Shown: piece after piece, positions 27,560 to 39,452 of the stretch
How positions within the stretch are numbered: the stretch's first letter is position 1
How the letters are laid out: each line of letters opens with the position of its first letter
NCBI GenBank assembly: GCA_016710385.1
Contig: JADJVX010000023.1
Span: 1 to 64,000 of the forward strand
Reading direction: 5' to 3'
Source of the DNA: Actinomycetales bacterium
Lineage (GTDB): Bacteria; Actinomycetota; Actinomycetes; Actinomycetales; Dermatophilaceae
DNA length: 64,000 nucleotides
Position numbers and translations under genes: made by a program
Notes under the pieces: generated by a model
Seen by the model: only the letters and a program-made list of their open reading frames with translations
The model's database searches: none
What the model was told of the DNA's origin: nothing

Positions 27560-30500
27560 GGTGACCGTCTGAGTGGCCGTTTCGTTGGTCGACGTGTTCA
27601 CGCAGGTGCCGGTCATCGTCGTCTGGTCGCCGTAGAAGACCTTCGTCCGCACCGTCGTGTTGGTGGCAATGGTGACCGGGTCGCCGATGGGTCCCGACGG
27701 TGACCGGAAGGTGCACGTCATCGTCGTGGCATCCCAGAGGCTCGACGTCACCGTGATGTATTCACACGTGTTGTCGATCGCGCAGGCCGGATCCTGGGTT
27801 CCGCAGAGCACTCCGATGCAGCTGCCCGAAGCCGATAGCCGGATGACCGGGTCCGCCTTGGCCGGAGTCGTGAAGGTCATCGTCACCGGCGCCGCGTCGC
27901 CGGCGCTCGAGTGCGCGGTCACCGATACCGACAGAGGCGTGGCATAGCCGACGTTGCGCACCACGCACGAGGCATCGTCCGAGGCCAGCTTGCAGGTATA
28001 CCCGCCGCCCTCGGCGACCGCGACGGTCACCGGCCGGCCGTTGGTCACCAGCTTCCACGAGAAGGTCACGTCGAATTTGCCGTGCGCCCCGGTCATCGTC
28101 GGTTCGAAGGCCAGCACCGGCTTGGTCGGACCGTACGGCTGGAAGGTCGCGCTCTCCTTCGACCAGGCCGAGCACGGACCGGTGACGACGCAGCCCCGGA
28201 TCAACAGCCGCTGCTCGGTGATGTCGCTGTTGGGGATCACCCCGGAGTAGGAGCAATCGCTCGTGGCACACGGGATCTGGCCGCTCTGCCCGCCGGTCGT
28301 CCACTCGACATGGGTCCACCGCAGCGCATGCGGGCGCGCCCAAGGCGAACGACACCGCCATCGTGAGATCGGCCGTCGGAGTCGTCACCGAGGGCGCCCG
28401 CGGCGTCTCCGGCACCCCGACCGCCTCGAAGGACCGCGCATCGCTCATCGGCGACTCCACCCCGCCGCCGTTGGTGGCGGTCACGGCATACCGACGCACC
28501 ACCCCGTCGTAGGGCACGACGTCCGAGGTGACCAGACTGCCGCCCGGGGACACGGTCGCGATACGCGCGAGCGAGCCGTCCCCGACCGCGCGCCCCACGG
28601 CATACGACGACATCGGGGGCCGTTGGGATCGGCCGGCTGCCACGAGATCTGCACCGTGGCGGTGTCATCCGAGGGGCTGGGCGTCGAGGTCACCAGGTCG
28701 TTGACGATCACCCGCGCGGGAGTGCCGACCGGCTGCGCGGTGCGCACAGGGCCATACGGTCCCCAGCCGGCCTCGTTGTGCGCCTGCACCCGGATGAGGT
28801 ATTCGCTGTTGTTGTTCAGCCCACCCACGGTGGTCGAGGTGCCGCCGCCGGTCACCGTCGTGAGACCACCCGTCGAGCCGCCATCGACGGGCAGCACCTG
28901 GACGTTGTAGCTGTCGACAGCGCTGCCGGAGTTGACCGGCGCCGCCCACGAGATCGTCAGGGTGCGGTCGCCCGGCGTGACCGCACCGACCGTCACCGCC
29001 TCGGGCGCGGTGTCGGGGCGCGCCGCCCGCGACGGGCCGCCCGCGTCGGACCAGTCGACGGCATTGCGGGCCCGCACGGTGAAGAAGTAGTCGACCCCGT
29101 TGGTCAGCCCGGTGATCGTGCATGGCGAGGCCTCGCACGGGGTGCTCCCGCCGGACCAGGCCACCTCGTAGCCGAGGATCGGCAGACCGCCGTCGTATGC
29201 CGGTGGCAGCCACGACACACGCGCGCTGCCGCCCTGGATCCGGTCGGCGACGGCGTCGACGGATTGCGGTGGCGTGGGCCGGGCCCGCACCGAGACGGTC
29301 ACCGTGCCGGTGGAGATCCGGTCCGGTGCGTCGCTGACGTCGACGGCGAATTGGGTGATCCCGGTGGCATCGCGGGTCGCGGTGACCGTGAGAATGCACC
29401 CTGCTGACTGGCGGAGACCCCGCCGGCGGCGACCACCCGCACCCCGACGATCTCGCAATGCAGGGTGCCGAAGGGGCTGTCGAGATACTGCGCGAGGTTG
29501 ACGACCTGGCTCTGCCCGGCATACAGGCCCTCGACTCGCGCCGGTCGCAGCACGGCCAGCGGTGGTGGCGGGGGCACCTCGACCCCGGCGGCGACCGCGG
29601 CCGCGGCAGCCGGGTCGGCGCGCAGGCTGGTCACCCGCACCCGGATCGCGAACTTCTCGGTCGACCCTGCGACCGAGACGAAGAACGAGCCCTTCGCAGC
29701 GTGGATCGCGTCGGCCGCCGCCGACACGAGCACCTGCCGGCCCCCGGTGCCCTGTTGGCGCATGGTGACCTGCTCGACCGGCGCATCCCAGGTCGCGGTG
29801 TATTCGACGGTCGCCGGGTCGAGCCCTTCGGGGAACCAGGCCGAGCACAGCCGCGGGATGTCGACCGTGCGGCCGGGCGCGTCGGCGACGACGTTGATCT
29901 CCCATTGCGGGCAGCGCAGCAACGGCTGCAGCGGCCCCACCTGCACCGGCACGACAAGGTATGCCGTGCGCGGCGCCACGTCGTCGGGTCCGGTCGAGTC
30001 GGTGACCTCCAGCATGATCGCACCGGGTCCGACGTAACCGCCGGATGCCGTGAGCCGCAGCTCGGTCGCCGACAGCGCGGTGACGGCGAGCCGATCGGCG
30101 GGCGAAGCCGAGAGCGTGTCGGGAGTGGTGAGCTTGACGACCCGGCCGCGCGGGTCGGTGATGTGGTCGGCGAGTTGGACGCTGACCGTCGCATCCCGGT
30201 CCATGGTGATCGGCTTGCCGGCGATGACATAGGGCACGTCGCTGCCGCTGGCCGGCACGTAGATGAGCGCCATCGCCCGGCCGCCGTCGGCGTCCTCGAC
30301 GACATAGGGGACCGCCCGCGGATAGTCGGCAAAGCTCACCCGCACCCCGTCGGCCTCGATGGTGGCGCCCTCGCCGACCTGGACGACCTTGAGGGCATTG
30401 CGGTCGCCGTCGACATCGCGGTCGTTATCGAGCACGTCGACGAGCGCACTGTTCGACGCGGTCGCCGCGGGGGCCGGACCGACGGTGGCTGCCCCACCGG

Positions 30501-33500
30501 CGCCTCCCGCGCCCCCAGCGCCTCCCGCTCCCCCGGCACCCGGGGCGCCGGGTGCCGCCGGAGCGGGCGCGACCCGGGCCACGTCGTCGGCCGCCACCGG
30601 CGGGTTGTTGTAGCCCTTGCGCCCGCGGACGGTCAGCGTGGTGCGCGACGGGTCGAATAGGCCACCGTTGATGCCGTAGACGAGCACCTTCGACGGGCCC
30701 TCCTCGGGCGCGGCCACCTTGAAGGACTGCTCGCCCTCCCGGGTGAACTGGGCCAGCACCTCCGGCGAGTTGGTCGTGGCGGGGTCCTCGACGACGACGT
30801 CGGCGTTGCGCGGGACGAGGTCGTTGGCAAGCACGTCGACGGTCACCTGGCGCCCGGGAGCTGCGGTGACGTCGTCGGGCATGGCGACCGGTGGCTGCGG
30901 CGCGCCGGGCTGGACCACACCGATCCGGATCAGCCCCTCGCCGGACTTCCCGTAGCGGTCGGCGACGGCATACCGGAGCACTTCGGTGCCCGAGGAGCCC
31001 GGGTAGGACTCGTAGCGGATCGTCGAGGCCCCGTATGCCGTGACCCGCCCGAGCTTGAGGTTGACCGGGCCGCCGGCTTCGCCGACGATGCCGGAGACGA
31101 AGGCGAGGTCGCCGTCGGGGTCGATGCCGCTGGTGGGCACGGTGAGCGTGATCGCCTCGCCGGCGGTGACCGAGGCGGAGAAGTTGCGGGCCGTCGGTGG
31201 TTGGTCGGGGGTCTGCGGGGTCGGCGGCGGCTTGACGGTCACCGTGACCCGGCCGGTCACCGAGCGCTCGGGCATCCCTTCGGGGTATGCCGCGTATTCC
31301 AGGGTGACGACCTTCTCGACGGTGATCGGGTCGGGATCGGGCAGGTAGCGCAACACCTGGCCGCTGGCATAGACCTCGCCCTTGCCGACGACGACCTTGA
31401 CCGTGCCGGGGGTGAGCTTGAGCGGGACCCCATCGGCCATCGAGTCGTTGTCCAGGGCCGGAATGGTGACCACATCACCCCACCGCACGGTGGCCTGGTC
31501 ATCGACGATGGTCGGCATGAGCGCGGCGGGCGGCGCGGGTTTCTGCACGACCGAGAGCTCGCCGGCGGCCGACCGGGTGCCGTCGCTGATGGTGTAGACG
31601 ACCACGCCGCGGCGTTCGGTCTGGCCGGCCTGCAGCGGCGCCACCGCCTGCACGCGCAGCCAGCGGCCCTGCACCACCCAGGCGCGCACCCACGGTTCGG
31701 TGGTCACGACCGACTGGATGACGAGCACGTCCGAGCGCGGGCTGTAGTCGTTGACGAGCACGTCGGTGATGGCCGGCGACTGGTCGCGCACCGTCGCGGC
31801 ATCGGGGGCGGCCACCGGCGGGGCGTCGTCGGTCGGCGCCGGAAGGATGTCGACCCGGAACCGCCCGGCGCCGACCGCCGAGCCGACTTGCGCGGCATAC
31901 GTGAGCAGGTGGCTGCCGGGAGCCGCGCCGGTGATGGTGACCACCCCGGTCTCGACGTTGGTGTCGATCATCAGCCCGGCCGGACCGCGCACCTCGGCCG
32001 CCAGGCGCAGCCGGGCGGTGGGGTCGGTGGGGTCGGCGCCGGGCAGGTCGTTGCCGAGCGGCTGTAGTTGGACGGGTTTGCCGACAACCGCGCGGATGAC
32101 GTCGGCCTGGGCGGTCGGGGGCACCGGGCGGTCGGAGTCGCCCAGGACGATGAGCGAGGCCTTGGCCTCGGTGCTGCCACCGCGTCCGTCGTCGACCTTG
32201 TACTTCACCTCGAGCGGCCCGGGCTGGTTGGGGGCGACGATGGCCAGCGCGCCACCGCCGTCGACCGAGGCGATCTGGTCGAGCGACTCGATGACGACCG
32301 GGTCGCTCTCGGCGTCGCGCCAGTCGGCCTTGACCCCGACCGAGACGTGTCCGCCGCGGATCACCGGGGTCTTCGCGGTCGCGAGGGTGGCCTGGCTGGT
32401 GCGCACGAACGGCGCGGTGTTGACGGTGTCGTCGACGATCCTCGCCGTCACCAGCGCAGTGGAGCGCCCCTCGGCGCCGGGCTGGCCGTTGTTGACCGTG
32501 TAGCTGAAGTGGACGACGTTGCCGATCGGCTTGTCGGGCACCGAGATCGAGATGTTCTGGCCGTCGATCGAGGGGCTGACGAGAATGCCGGGCAGGTCGG
32601 GGGCGGACACATCGCCGGGCCCGATCGCGAGCACCGCGCCGAGGCTGTCGCTGTCGTTGTCGAGCACATGGAGGGTCGAGGTGCGACCCGGGCGCACCGT
32701 GACGTCGTCGGGCTTGGCCTCTGGCGGGCGGCGGACGACCTCGTTGTCGAGTTGGTTGGGGTCAGGCTTGGTGTTGTCGTTGCCGGCCTTGGGCGGCGGG
32801 ATGACCGAGGGCCAGTCGTCGATCTTGATCGGCGAATCCGAGTCGACATCCCACACCGCGCCGGTGTCGAGATCGTTGAGCGCGACCAGCCCGCGGTTGG
32901 TGCGCAGCCGCACCCCGTCGACCCGCACGCCCGGTGCCGGCGCTTCGATGACGACTGCCTCGGCCGGGTGCTCGGTGCATGAGCGCCCGTAGAAGAGCTT
33001 GTCGGCACTGGCCCACGCCCCGTGCACGCAGCGCCCGAGGCGCACCGGCGGCGCCACCCAGAGTTTGGCGCCGGTCGCCGCGCCGGGCAGAAGGATCTCG
33101 CCGGTCTGCGCGGGCTCGGTGCCGAAGGGCAGCAGGCCCACCCCGCGCGGGGTGGCGATCGCGACCGCGTCGCTGTCCGGTCCCGGCGCCTGCAAGGCTC
33201 CGTATGCCGTGGCCGCCTTCGCCCCGCCGGTGCCGGTCGCGGCCGCCCCGAGTTTCTCGGCCAGGTCGATGGGTGCCCCGAGGCCGTCGGCGCGGACCAG
33301 TCCGGTTGCCGGCTCGAAAACGACCCAGCGGTCACCGACCACGGTGAGCTGCACGCTCGTGGCGGAGAAGCCCAGCTCCCGGATGGATGCCTCGGCGAAG
33401 CCGCCACCCGCGAGCGGGCTGATGACGGCCAGCTGGCCGGAAGCGGCGGACACGGCATACACCGTGCCGTCGACCGACACCGCGACCGTCGCGCCGGCTC

Positions 33501-34113
33501 CGATGGTGGCCAGCGGTGGACCGGTGCCGGCCACCTTGTCCAGCGAGGTGATCCCCGTCGCGGGGTCGACCCGCTGGGCGCGCACCTTGCCGGTGGTCGG
33601 GTCGACGACCGCGAGGGTGCCGCCGCGCAGGTCGAGCACGGCCGGGGCCGGAGCGACGGTGGCGGCGGCGGTTGCGGGGTTTGCAGTGGAGGTGGCTGCG
33701 GCCGGGCTGGGCAGGGTGAGGACCGAGGATTCGACGAGTTGCCCGGTGCGGACGTTGATCGGGGTGGCCTGGTTGGTCGCCTTGGTGACCCCGAGGACTG
33801 CGGCACCGTCCTGGAGGATGTCCAGGCCAGTGTTCTCGGCGGCCGTCGCGGCCACTGCCGCGTCGAGTTGGCCGGCGGGCTTGTTGATCCGGCCGAATCT
33901 CGACTGGGCCGAGGTGGTGACCCAGACGCCGCCGTCGTTGAGTTCGGTGCGGCTGACCGTCTCGCCCTCGGCGCGGGTCGCGAACCAGGTGAAGACGATC
34001 GCGAGGACGAGCAGCACGGCGGTCGACACGATGCCGGTGCGGCGGGATGCGCTGCGGTGCGTGCGCCGCTCGCTCCCGTGGGAGTGCAGGCGCGTGCCTG
34101 AAGATGTCGTCAT
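27551..34113 (-). CDS. Giant Ig-like / fibronectin III surface protein
   Basis: About 2190 residues after repair. Membrane segment near the N-terminus (TGIVSTAVLLVLAIVFTWFA), so probably anchored with the bulk outside. Residues to about 450 look like a beta-propeller (AVSVDGTVYAVSAASGQLAV and similar). Then come several bacterial Ig-like (cadherin-like) domains with DDVTVRPG / VDVLANDLVPRN openings, a Gly/Ala-rich linker, and near the end three or four FN3 domains (PPAYDGGLPILGYEVAWSGG, PGDRTLTISWAAPVNSGSAV, WQPADPNG). The C-terminal part has paired cysteines. Frameshifts near 29400, 28618 and 28330. ATG at 34113 overlaps the transglutaminase stop (ATGA). Likely an adhesin or envelope scaffold worked on by the MoxR/transglutaminase genes upstream. 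Confidence 0.8.
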
Positions 34114-36680
34114 GTCTGATCCCCTGATGTTGCCTGCCGCCCGCTGGTGATTCGCGCGACCCGCGCACCCCGCGCAACCCGGGCCACCCGCGCGACCCGC
34201 CGGGCCTGCGCTGCGAGCCGCGCCAGATCGGCCTTCCGGGTGGCCAGCACCGGACGAGCCTGCTCCCGCAGCGAGCGAGTCGACCAGGCCGCCCGGATCC
34301 GGGTGCGGCGCCGCGACTTCTTGCGCAATGCCGTTGCGGCCGAGTCGGATTGGGTCCAGTGCTCTCGGGCGACCGCTCGATCGGGTTGCACCGGGCCGAA
34401 GACGTGGGCGTCGGTCGCCCGGGCCAGCGGCACCAGGGTGGGATCAATCGCTTTGGCCTGCTCGGGGCGAGTTGCATTGGGCGGCAGGGAAATCCCGAGG
34501 TCACGGGCATTGTCGACGAGCTCGGACCACGCTCCGGCGACCTGATCGGCCCCAGTGGGGGCGGTGCGGCGCCGGGACCGGCGGCGGCGCTTGGCCAGCA
34601 GCAGCACGGCATACCAGAGGGCGAGGGCGGCAGCCGGCGGACCCACCCAGGTGACCACCCACTGCAGCCAGCCCGGCCAGGTGGACGGGTCGAGGATCGA
34701 CTTGCGGTTGGTGCCGGTCTTGTTCTGGGTGGCGTTCTGGGCCTGGTCGGGGCCTTGCAGGACGCTCGGCGGGTTGTTGGCGGCAGGCGGCGGCACGACG
34801 GCGCCGGTCTTCTTCTCCTCGGTGCGATTGTCTTGCTGGGTCGGCTTCTTGGTGCGGTCCGGGACGATGAACTGCGGCAGGATCGCCTGCCAGCTGCCGT
34901 CGGCCTTCTCGACCTCGACCCACGCGTGGACGTCGCGGCCCTTGACCGTGCCGGTGCCGTCCGGGATCGCGCCGACGACGACCCGCGCGGGCACGCCGAG
35001 GCGGGTCGCGACAAGCGCCAGCGTCGCGGCGTATTGCTCGTCGTTGCCGGCGAGTTGCGCCGACTTGACGAACCGGGTGATCCGCGCGAGCGAGTGCCCG
35101 GCGAGGTAGGTGTTCTGGTGGTCTTCGGCCGAACCGCCGTCGGTGTAGGCACCGGTGCCGCGCAGCACCGACGCCACGGCGAGCAGCCTGCGCCAGGTGT
35201 CGCTCTCGCGGCCGCTCCACTGATCGATGCGCGCGTCGAGGAAGGCCAGCGACTGACTGTTGGCGACCGCGGGCGTGCTCGCCACGGTGCTCGAGCTGCT
35301 GCCGGCCAGGGCCAGGTCGGTCGGCAGCTCGGTCGGGACCGGTTCGAGGTATGCCGTGAGCTCGAATCCGTCGCCCGGCAGCAGCCGCGCGGGCAGCACG
35401 CCGGTGCCGGTGGTCGTGTTGTAGCGCAGGTCGGCGGCCAACCCACCGGCTCGCGGGCCGGTGAAATCCACGCCGGTGAGCGTGCCCGCGACCGGCAGCC
35501 AGACGTCCTGCCACCCGCCGTCGGGGATCGTCACGGCATACGAGGTGGGGTCGACCCCGGCCGGCGCGGTGACTGCGATGCGGCCCCCGACCCGGCGGAA
35601 AGCCGCGGCCGACGTGCTGTGCGCCGTGCCGGGAGCCCCGGGAGCCACAGAGCTGCCCGCTACCGGCGCAGGCGCGGCGTTGCCGGCGCCCCACACCGAA
35701 CCGTCATAGGTGTCCAGGACCGCGATGCGCATCGGGGTGCCGGCGGGCAGGCCGGTCACGGCATACAGCGGTCGGTCGTAGAGCTCGGCGGCGTTGGGCT
35801 CGGTGTAGCGGCGGTAGCCGGCCAGCGGGCTGGGGTATTGCGAGACGTCGAAGGGCGGCTCGAGCTGGGTGCGCCAGATGGTGCGGGCCGAGCCGTCGGC
35901 ACCGGGCAGCCGCGGACCGAGCACGAGCGCCGCCCCGGCCGCGAGCGCGAGCAGCAGCGCGCCGGTGATCGCGCGGGTGCGGGCGCCCGATCCGTTCTGC
36001 AGCGCGGGGCGGCTGCGGGCGGCCCGCGCGGCGGCATAGCCGACCGCGACGAGCGCGAACGCGGCGCCCTGCAGCAGCACACCGGCCGGTGCCATGGTGC
36101 CCAGCAGAATCGAGAGCACGAGCAGGGCCAGCGGCACGAGCAGGGCGCGCACGGCCCCCACCCAGCGCCGCGCGATGCCGTATGCCGTCGCGCCGCCGAC
36201 CAGGGTGAACAGCAGCGGCAGGGCGACGAGCGGGCCTTGCGGGTCGACCGGCGGGAGGGTGGTGAGCAGGTCCTTCCAGCCGGTGACCGCGGTGCGGGCC
36301 AGGGTGGCCAGGCTGCGGCCGGAGAGACCCTCGCGCAGGGTGGCCAGTCCACCGATGGTGAAGTAGGCGAGGGCGAGCAGGGCGGCCGTGACCACTCCGG
36401 GGAGCCGGAAGGCAGCCGTGACGTGGGCCGCCGCAAGCCCGCACAGCAGACCGACGACGGCGGCCACGATCCAGCCGAGGCCGAAGTAGGTGGTGTGGAA
36501 GCCGACGGCGGCCAGCGCGACGAGCAGTCCGGCGCCCACCAGGTCGGTCACCTGGTGCCGGGTCGGTCGCAGGCGCTCGAGCAGGTCGACGGCACGCGGG
36601 GTGGCGCGGGAAGACGTCTGCCCGGCGCGGCTCGGGCCGCTGGACCGGCTCGGGCCGCTGGAGTGAGTGGCCGTCGTCAT
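34110..36680 (-). CDS. Transglutaminase-like membrane protein, Cys missing
   Basis: 856 residues. An N-terminal DUF3488-type membrane region of six or more segments (LVGAGLLVALAAVGFHTTYF, WIVAAVVGLLCGLAAAHV, LLLALAAGAALVLG), an extracytoplasmic transglutaminase core, another span (LQWVVTWVGPPAAALALWYAVLL) and a basic tail. The core keeps the His and Asp regions (GRDVHAWVEVEKADGSW) and ends RLGVPARVVVGAIPDG, but the nucleophile position reads AGNDEQYAATL: residue 547 (codon 35040-35042) is Asp where active enzymes have Cys. It is therefore probably not a normal transamidase. Start and stop overlap its operon neighbours by 4 nt (ATGA) on both sides, so the operon is translationally coupled. Confidence 0.85.
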   Translation of the reverse strand: MTTATHSSGPSRSSGPSRAGQTSSRATPRAVDLLERLRPTRHQVTDLVGAGLLVALAAVGFHTTYFGLGWIVAAVVGLLCGLAAAHVTAAFRLPGVVTAALLALAYFTIGGLATLREGLSGRSLATLARTAVTGWKDLLTTLPPVDPQGPLVALPLLFTLVGGATAYGIARRWVGAVRALLVPLALLVLSILLGTMAPAGVLLQGAAFALVAVGYAAARAARSRPALQNGSGARTRAITGALLLALAAGAALVLGPRLPGADGSARTIWRTQLEPPFDVSQYPSPLAGYRRYTEPNAAELYDRPLYAVTGLPAGTPMRIAVLDTYDGSVWGAGNAAPAPVAGSSVAPGAPGTAHSTSAAAFRRVGGRIAVTAPAGVDPTSYAVTIPDGGWQDVWLPVAGTLTGVDFTGPRAGGLAADLRYNTTTGTGVLPARLLPGDGFELTAYLEPVPTELPTDLALAGSSSSTVASTPAVANSQSLAFLDARIDQWSGRESDTWRRLLAVASVLRGTGAYTDGGSAEDHQNTYLAGHSLARITRFVKSAQLAGNDEQYAATLALVATRLGVPARVVVGAIPDGTGTVKGRDVHAWVEVEKADGSWQAILPQFIVPDRTKKPTQQDNRTEEKKTGAVVPPPAANNPPSVLQGPDQAQNATQNKTGTNRKSILDPSTWPGWLQWVVTWVGPPAAALALWYAVLLLAKRRRRSRRRTAPTGADQVAGAWSELVDNARDLGISLPPNATRPEQAKAIDPTLVPLARATDAHVFGPVQPDRAVAREHWTQSDSAATALRKKSRRRTRIRAAWSTRSLREQARPVLATRKADLARLAAQARRVARVARVARGARVARITSGRQATSGDQT

Positions 36681-38113
36681 GCGCCCGCCAACCCGGCCGA
36701 CAGCACGGCGCGGAGATTGCGCAGGGCGTCGACAGTGAGCACGGTGACCGAGCCGGCGCGACGCACCGAGCGTTCGGCGAGCGGGTCGACGACGATCGCG
36801 ATGGTGCGCACCTCGGGCGGGAACTGCGTGCCGACCCGCTGCAGCATCCCGAACTCGCGGTGCGGGCCGGTGACGACGAGGCAGACCGAGGTGTCGGCCG
36901 CGAGGGCGTTGGCGGTCGTCGACATATGCAGCAGGTCGACGGGCCCGGCTTCGACTCGGGCCAGGGTGTCGAGGGTGCGCTGCGGGTGGGCCTTCGACAC
37001 GGCATACGGGCCGGCGACGATCGTCACGTCCTGGTCGTCGCGGTGGCAGCGCATGCCGATCGACGCGGCCACCGAGATCGCGGTCTCCAGGTCGCGCACC
37101 TCCGGGAGCGCGCCGCCGGGCACCGGCAGGGTCCGCCCAGCGGTGATCTCGCGGATCTCGCGGGCGACTTCGGTGCCGTCGCGGTAGGACGCGGGGTCGG
37201 TGTCGACGAGCACGGTGATGTGCGAGCGGCGGGTGTCGAGGAACTGTCGCACCAGCAGGCGCCCGGCCTTGGCTGAGCTGCGCCAGTGGATATAGCGGCG
37301 GTCGTCGCCGGGCTGGTATTCGCGCAGCGCGTGGAAGGCCAGGTCGGACATCGACTGGTCCTCGGTGACCGATCCTTCGAGGTCACGCAGCAGGCCGGCA
37401 CCGAGGCTCTCGATCGCGACCGTGCGGGGGTGGACGAAGAGTTCGGTGACCTCGGTCCACAGCACGGTGCGGCGCACCAGCCCGAACGGGTCGCCCTGCA
37501 CCGTGCGCGCCGGCCCGACCGGGATGACGCCGCGGCGGTGGGTGGGCACGACGAACAGCTCCTCGTGCTCGGTGCCCGAGCCGAGTGGCGGCAGCACGAA
37601 GCGCGCGGCGCTCACCCCGATGGGCAGCTCGACAAGCAGCGGGAGGATCGGCACCGAGCCGGTGTTGCCGACGATGACCCGCCCGGTCGCCGGATCGCCG
37701 ACGACGACGCGGCTCGGGTCGACCTCGGCGTCGATGCTCACCCGGGTGCGGCCGACCGCCAGCAGCACGCACGCCGCGAGCAGCACCAGCGTGGCGGCGC
37801 CGAGCATGAGCAGCTCGATCCAGCCATAGCGCGCGCCGAGCCACCACGAGGCTGCCCCGAGTGCGGCGACCCCCCAGCCCAGCGGCGACACCCAGCGCAG
37901 CGCCCGGTGGATCGGACGCCAGATCGGGCCCCAGGTGGGTTCGGTGCGCACGAAGAGCTCCCGCGCGCGGTCGGACAGCAGCTTCGGTATGCCGGTCAGC
38001 CGAGCGGCCCGACCCGCCCGGCGGGACGGTATACCCGCCTGGCCGGACGGCATACCCGCCTGGCCGGACGGCATACCGGCCTGGCGTGCGACCCGCTCCC
38101 CTGGGTTACTCAT
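36677..38113 (-). CDS. DUF58 protein
   Basis: 478 residues. Two membrane segments (LGWGVAALGAASWWLGAR, LMLGAATLVLLAACVLLAVG) and a cytoplasmic part with the DUF58 signature LREYQPGDDRRYIHWRSSAKAGRLLVRQF and a vWA-like start (SHITVLVDTDP). DUF58 proteins act with MoxR ATPases, probably in assembly of envelope complexes. Odd: the first 45 residues hold a recent expansion, repeats of about 21 bp encoding AGMPSGQ or AGIPS, each built around the dispersed motif (38049, 38070, with a variant near 38028). Lies 20 bp after MoxR. Confidence 0.9.
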   Translation of the reverse strand: MSNPGERVARQAGMPSGQAGMPSGQAGIPSRRAGRAARLTGIPKLLSDRARELFVRTEPTWGPIWRPIHRALRWVSPLGWGVAALGAASWWLGARYGWIELLMLGAATLVLLAACVLLAVGRTRVSIDAEVDPSRVVVGDPATGRVIVGNTGSVPILPLLVELPIGVSAARFVLPPLGSGTEHEELFVVPTHRRGVIPVGPARTVQGDPFGLVRRTVLWTEVTELFVHPRTVAIESLGAGLLRDLEGSVTEDQSMSDLAFHALREYQPGDDRRYIHWRSSAKAGRLLVRQFLDTRRSHITVLVDTDPASYRDGTEVAREIREITAGRTLPVPGGALPEVRDLETAISVAASIGMRCHRDDQDVTIVAGPYAVSKAHPQRTLDTLARVEAGPVDLLHMSTTANALAADTSVCLVVTGPHREFGMLQRVGTQFPPEVRTIAIVVDPLAERSVRRAGSVTVLTVDALRNLRAVLSAGLAGA

Positions 38114-38133
38114 CGCCGCTGCGCCCTGCTCGG

Positions 38134-39105
<972 letters not shown>

Positions 39106-39452
39106 CCCTGCCCCCTGTGCCGCACGTGACGTCTTCGCGAAGACCCGCGTTGTCCGGGGGACAGCCTAACCGCCGCATCGAGCGTGGGCACCGGTCGGTT
39201 CAGCGGGTGAGCGGGGGCCGGGGGCCCGGACCCTCCAACGGCGGCAACCGACCGCTGGTCCAGCGTGCATCGAATCCACTCGGGTCGCCACGGCGGTGAG
39301 GTGGAGCACGAGGCAGATCAGCGCGGCAGGTGCGCCGACGATCGACGGCTTGCCCGGTGGACGCGATGCGGTGAGTTCACGTCGATCTCTGACAAGTAGG
39401 GCTGTCGGTGAGTACACTTGCGGTGTCGGTCGCACAGTTGTATCATGGACAC
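39106..39452. other. Intergenic region upstream of MoxR and DUF222 copy 2
   Basis: Divergent gap. It should contain the MoxR operon promoter on the minus strand, but I see no clear -10. Towards the plus-strand gene there is a GAGTACACTTG string (about 39411) and TATCAT (39441-39446) 6 nt before the ATG, again suggesting a leaderless mRNA. A G-rich stretch with GGGGGCCC sits near 39220. No gene seen. Confidence 0.4.
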
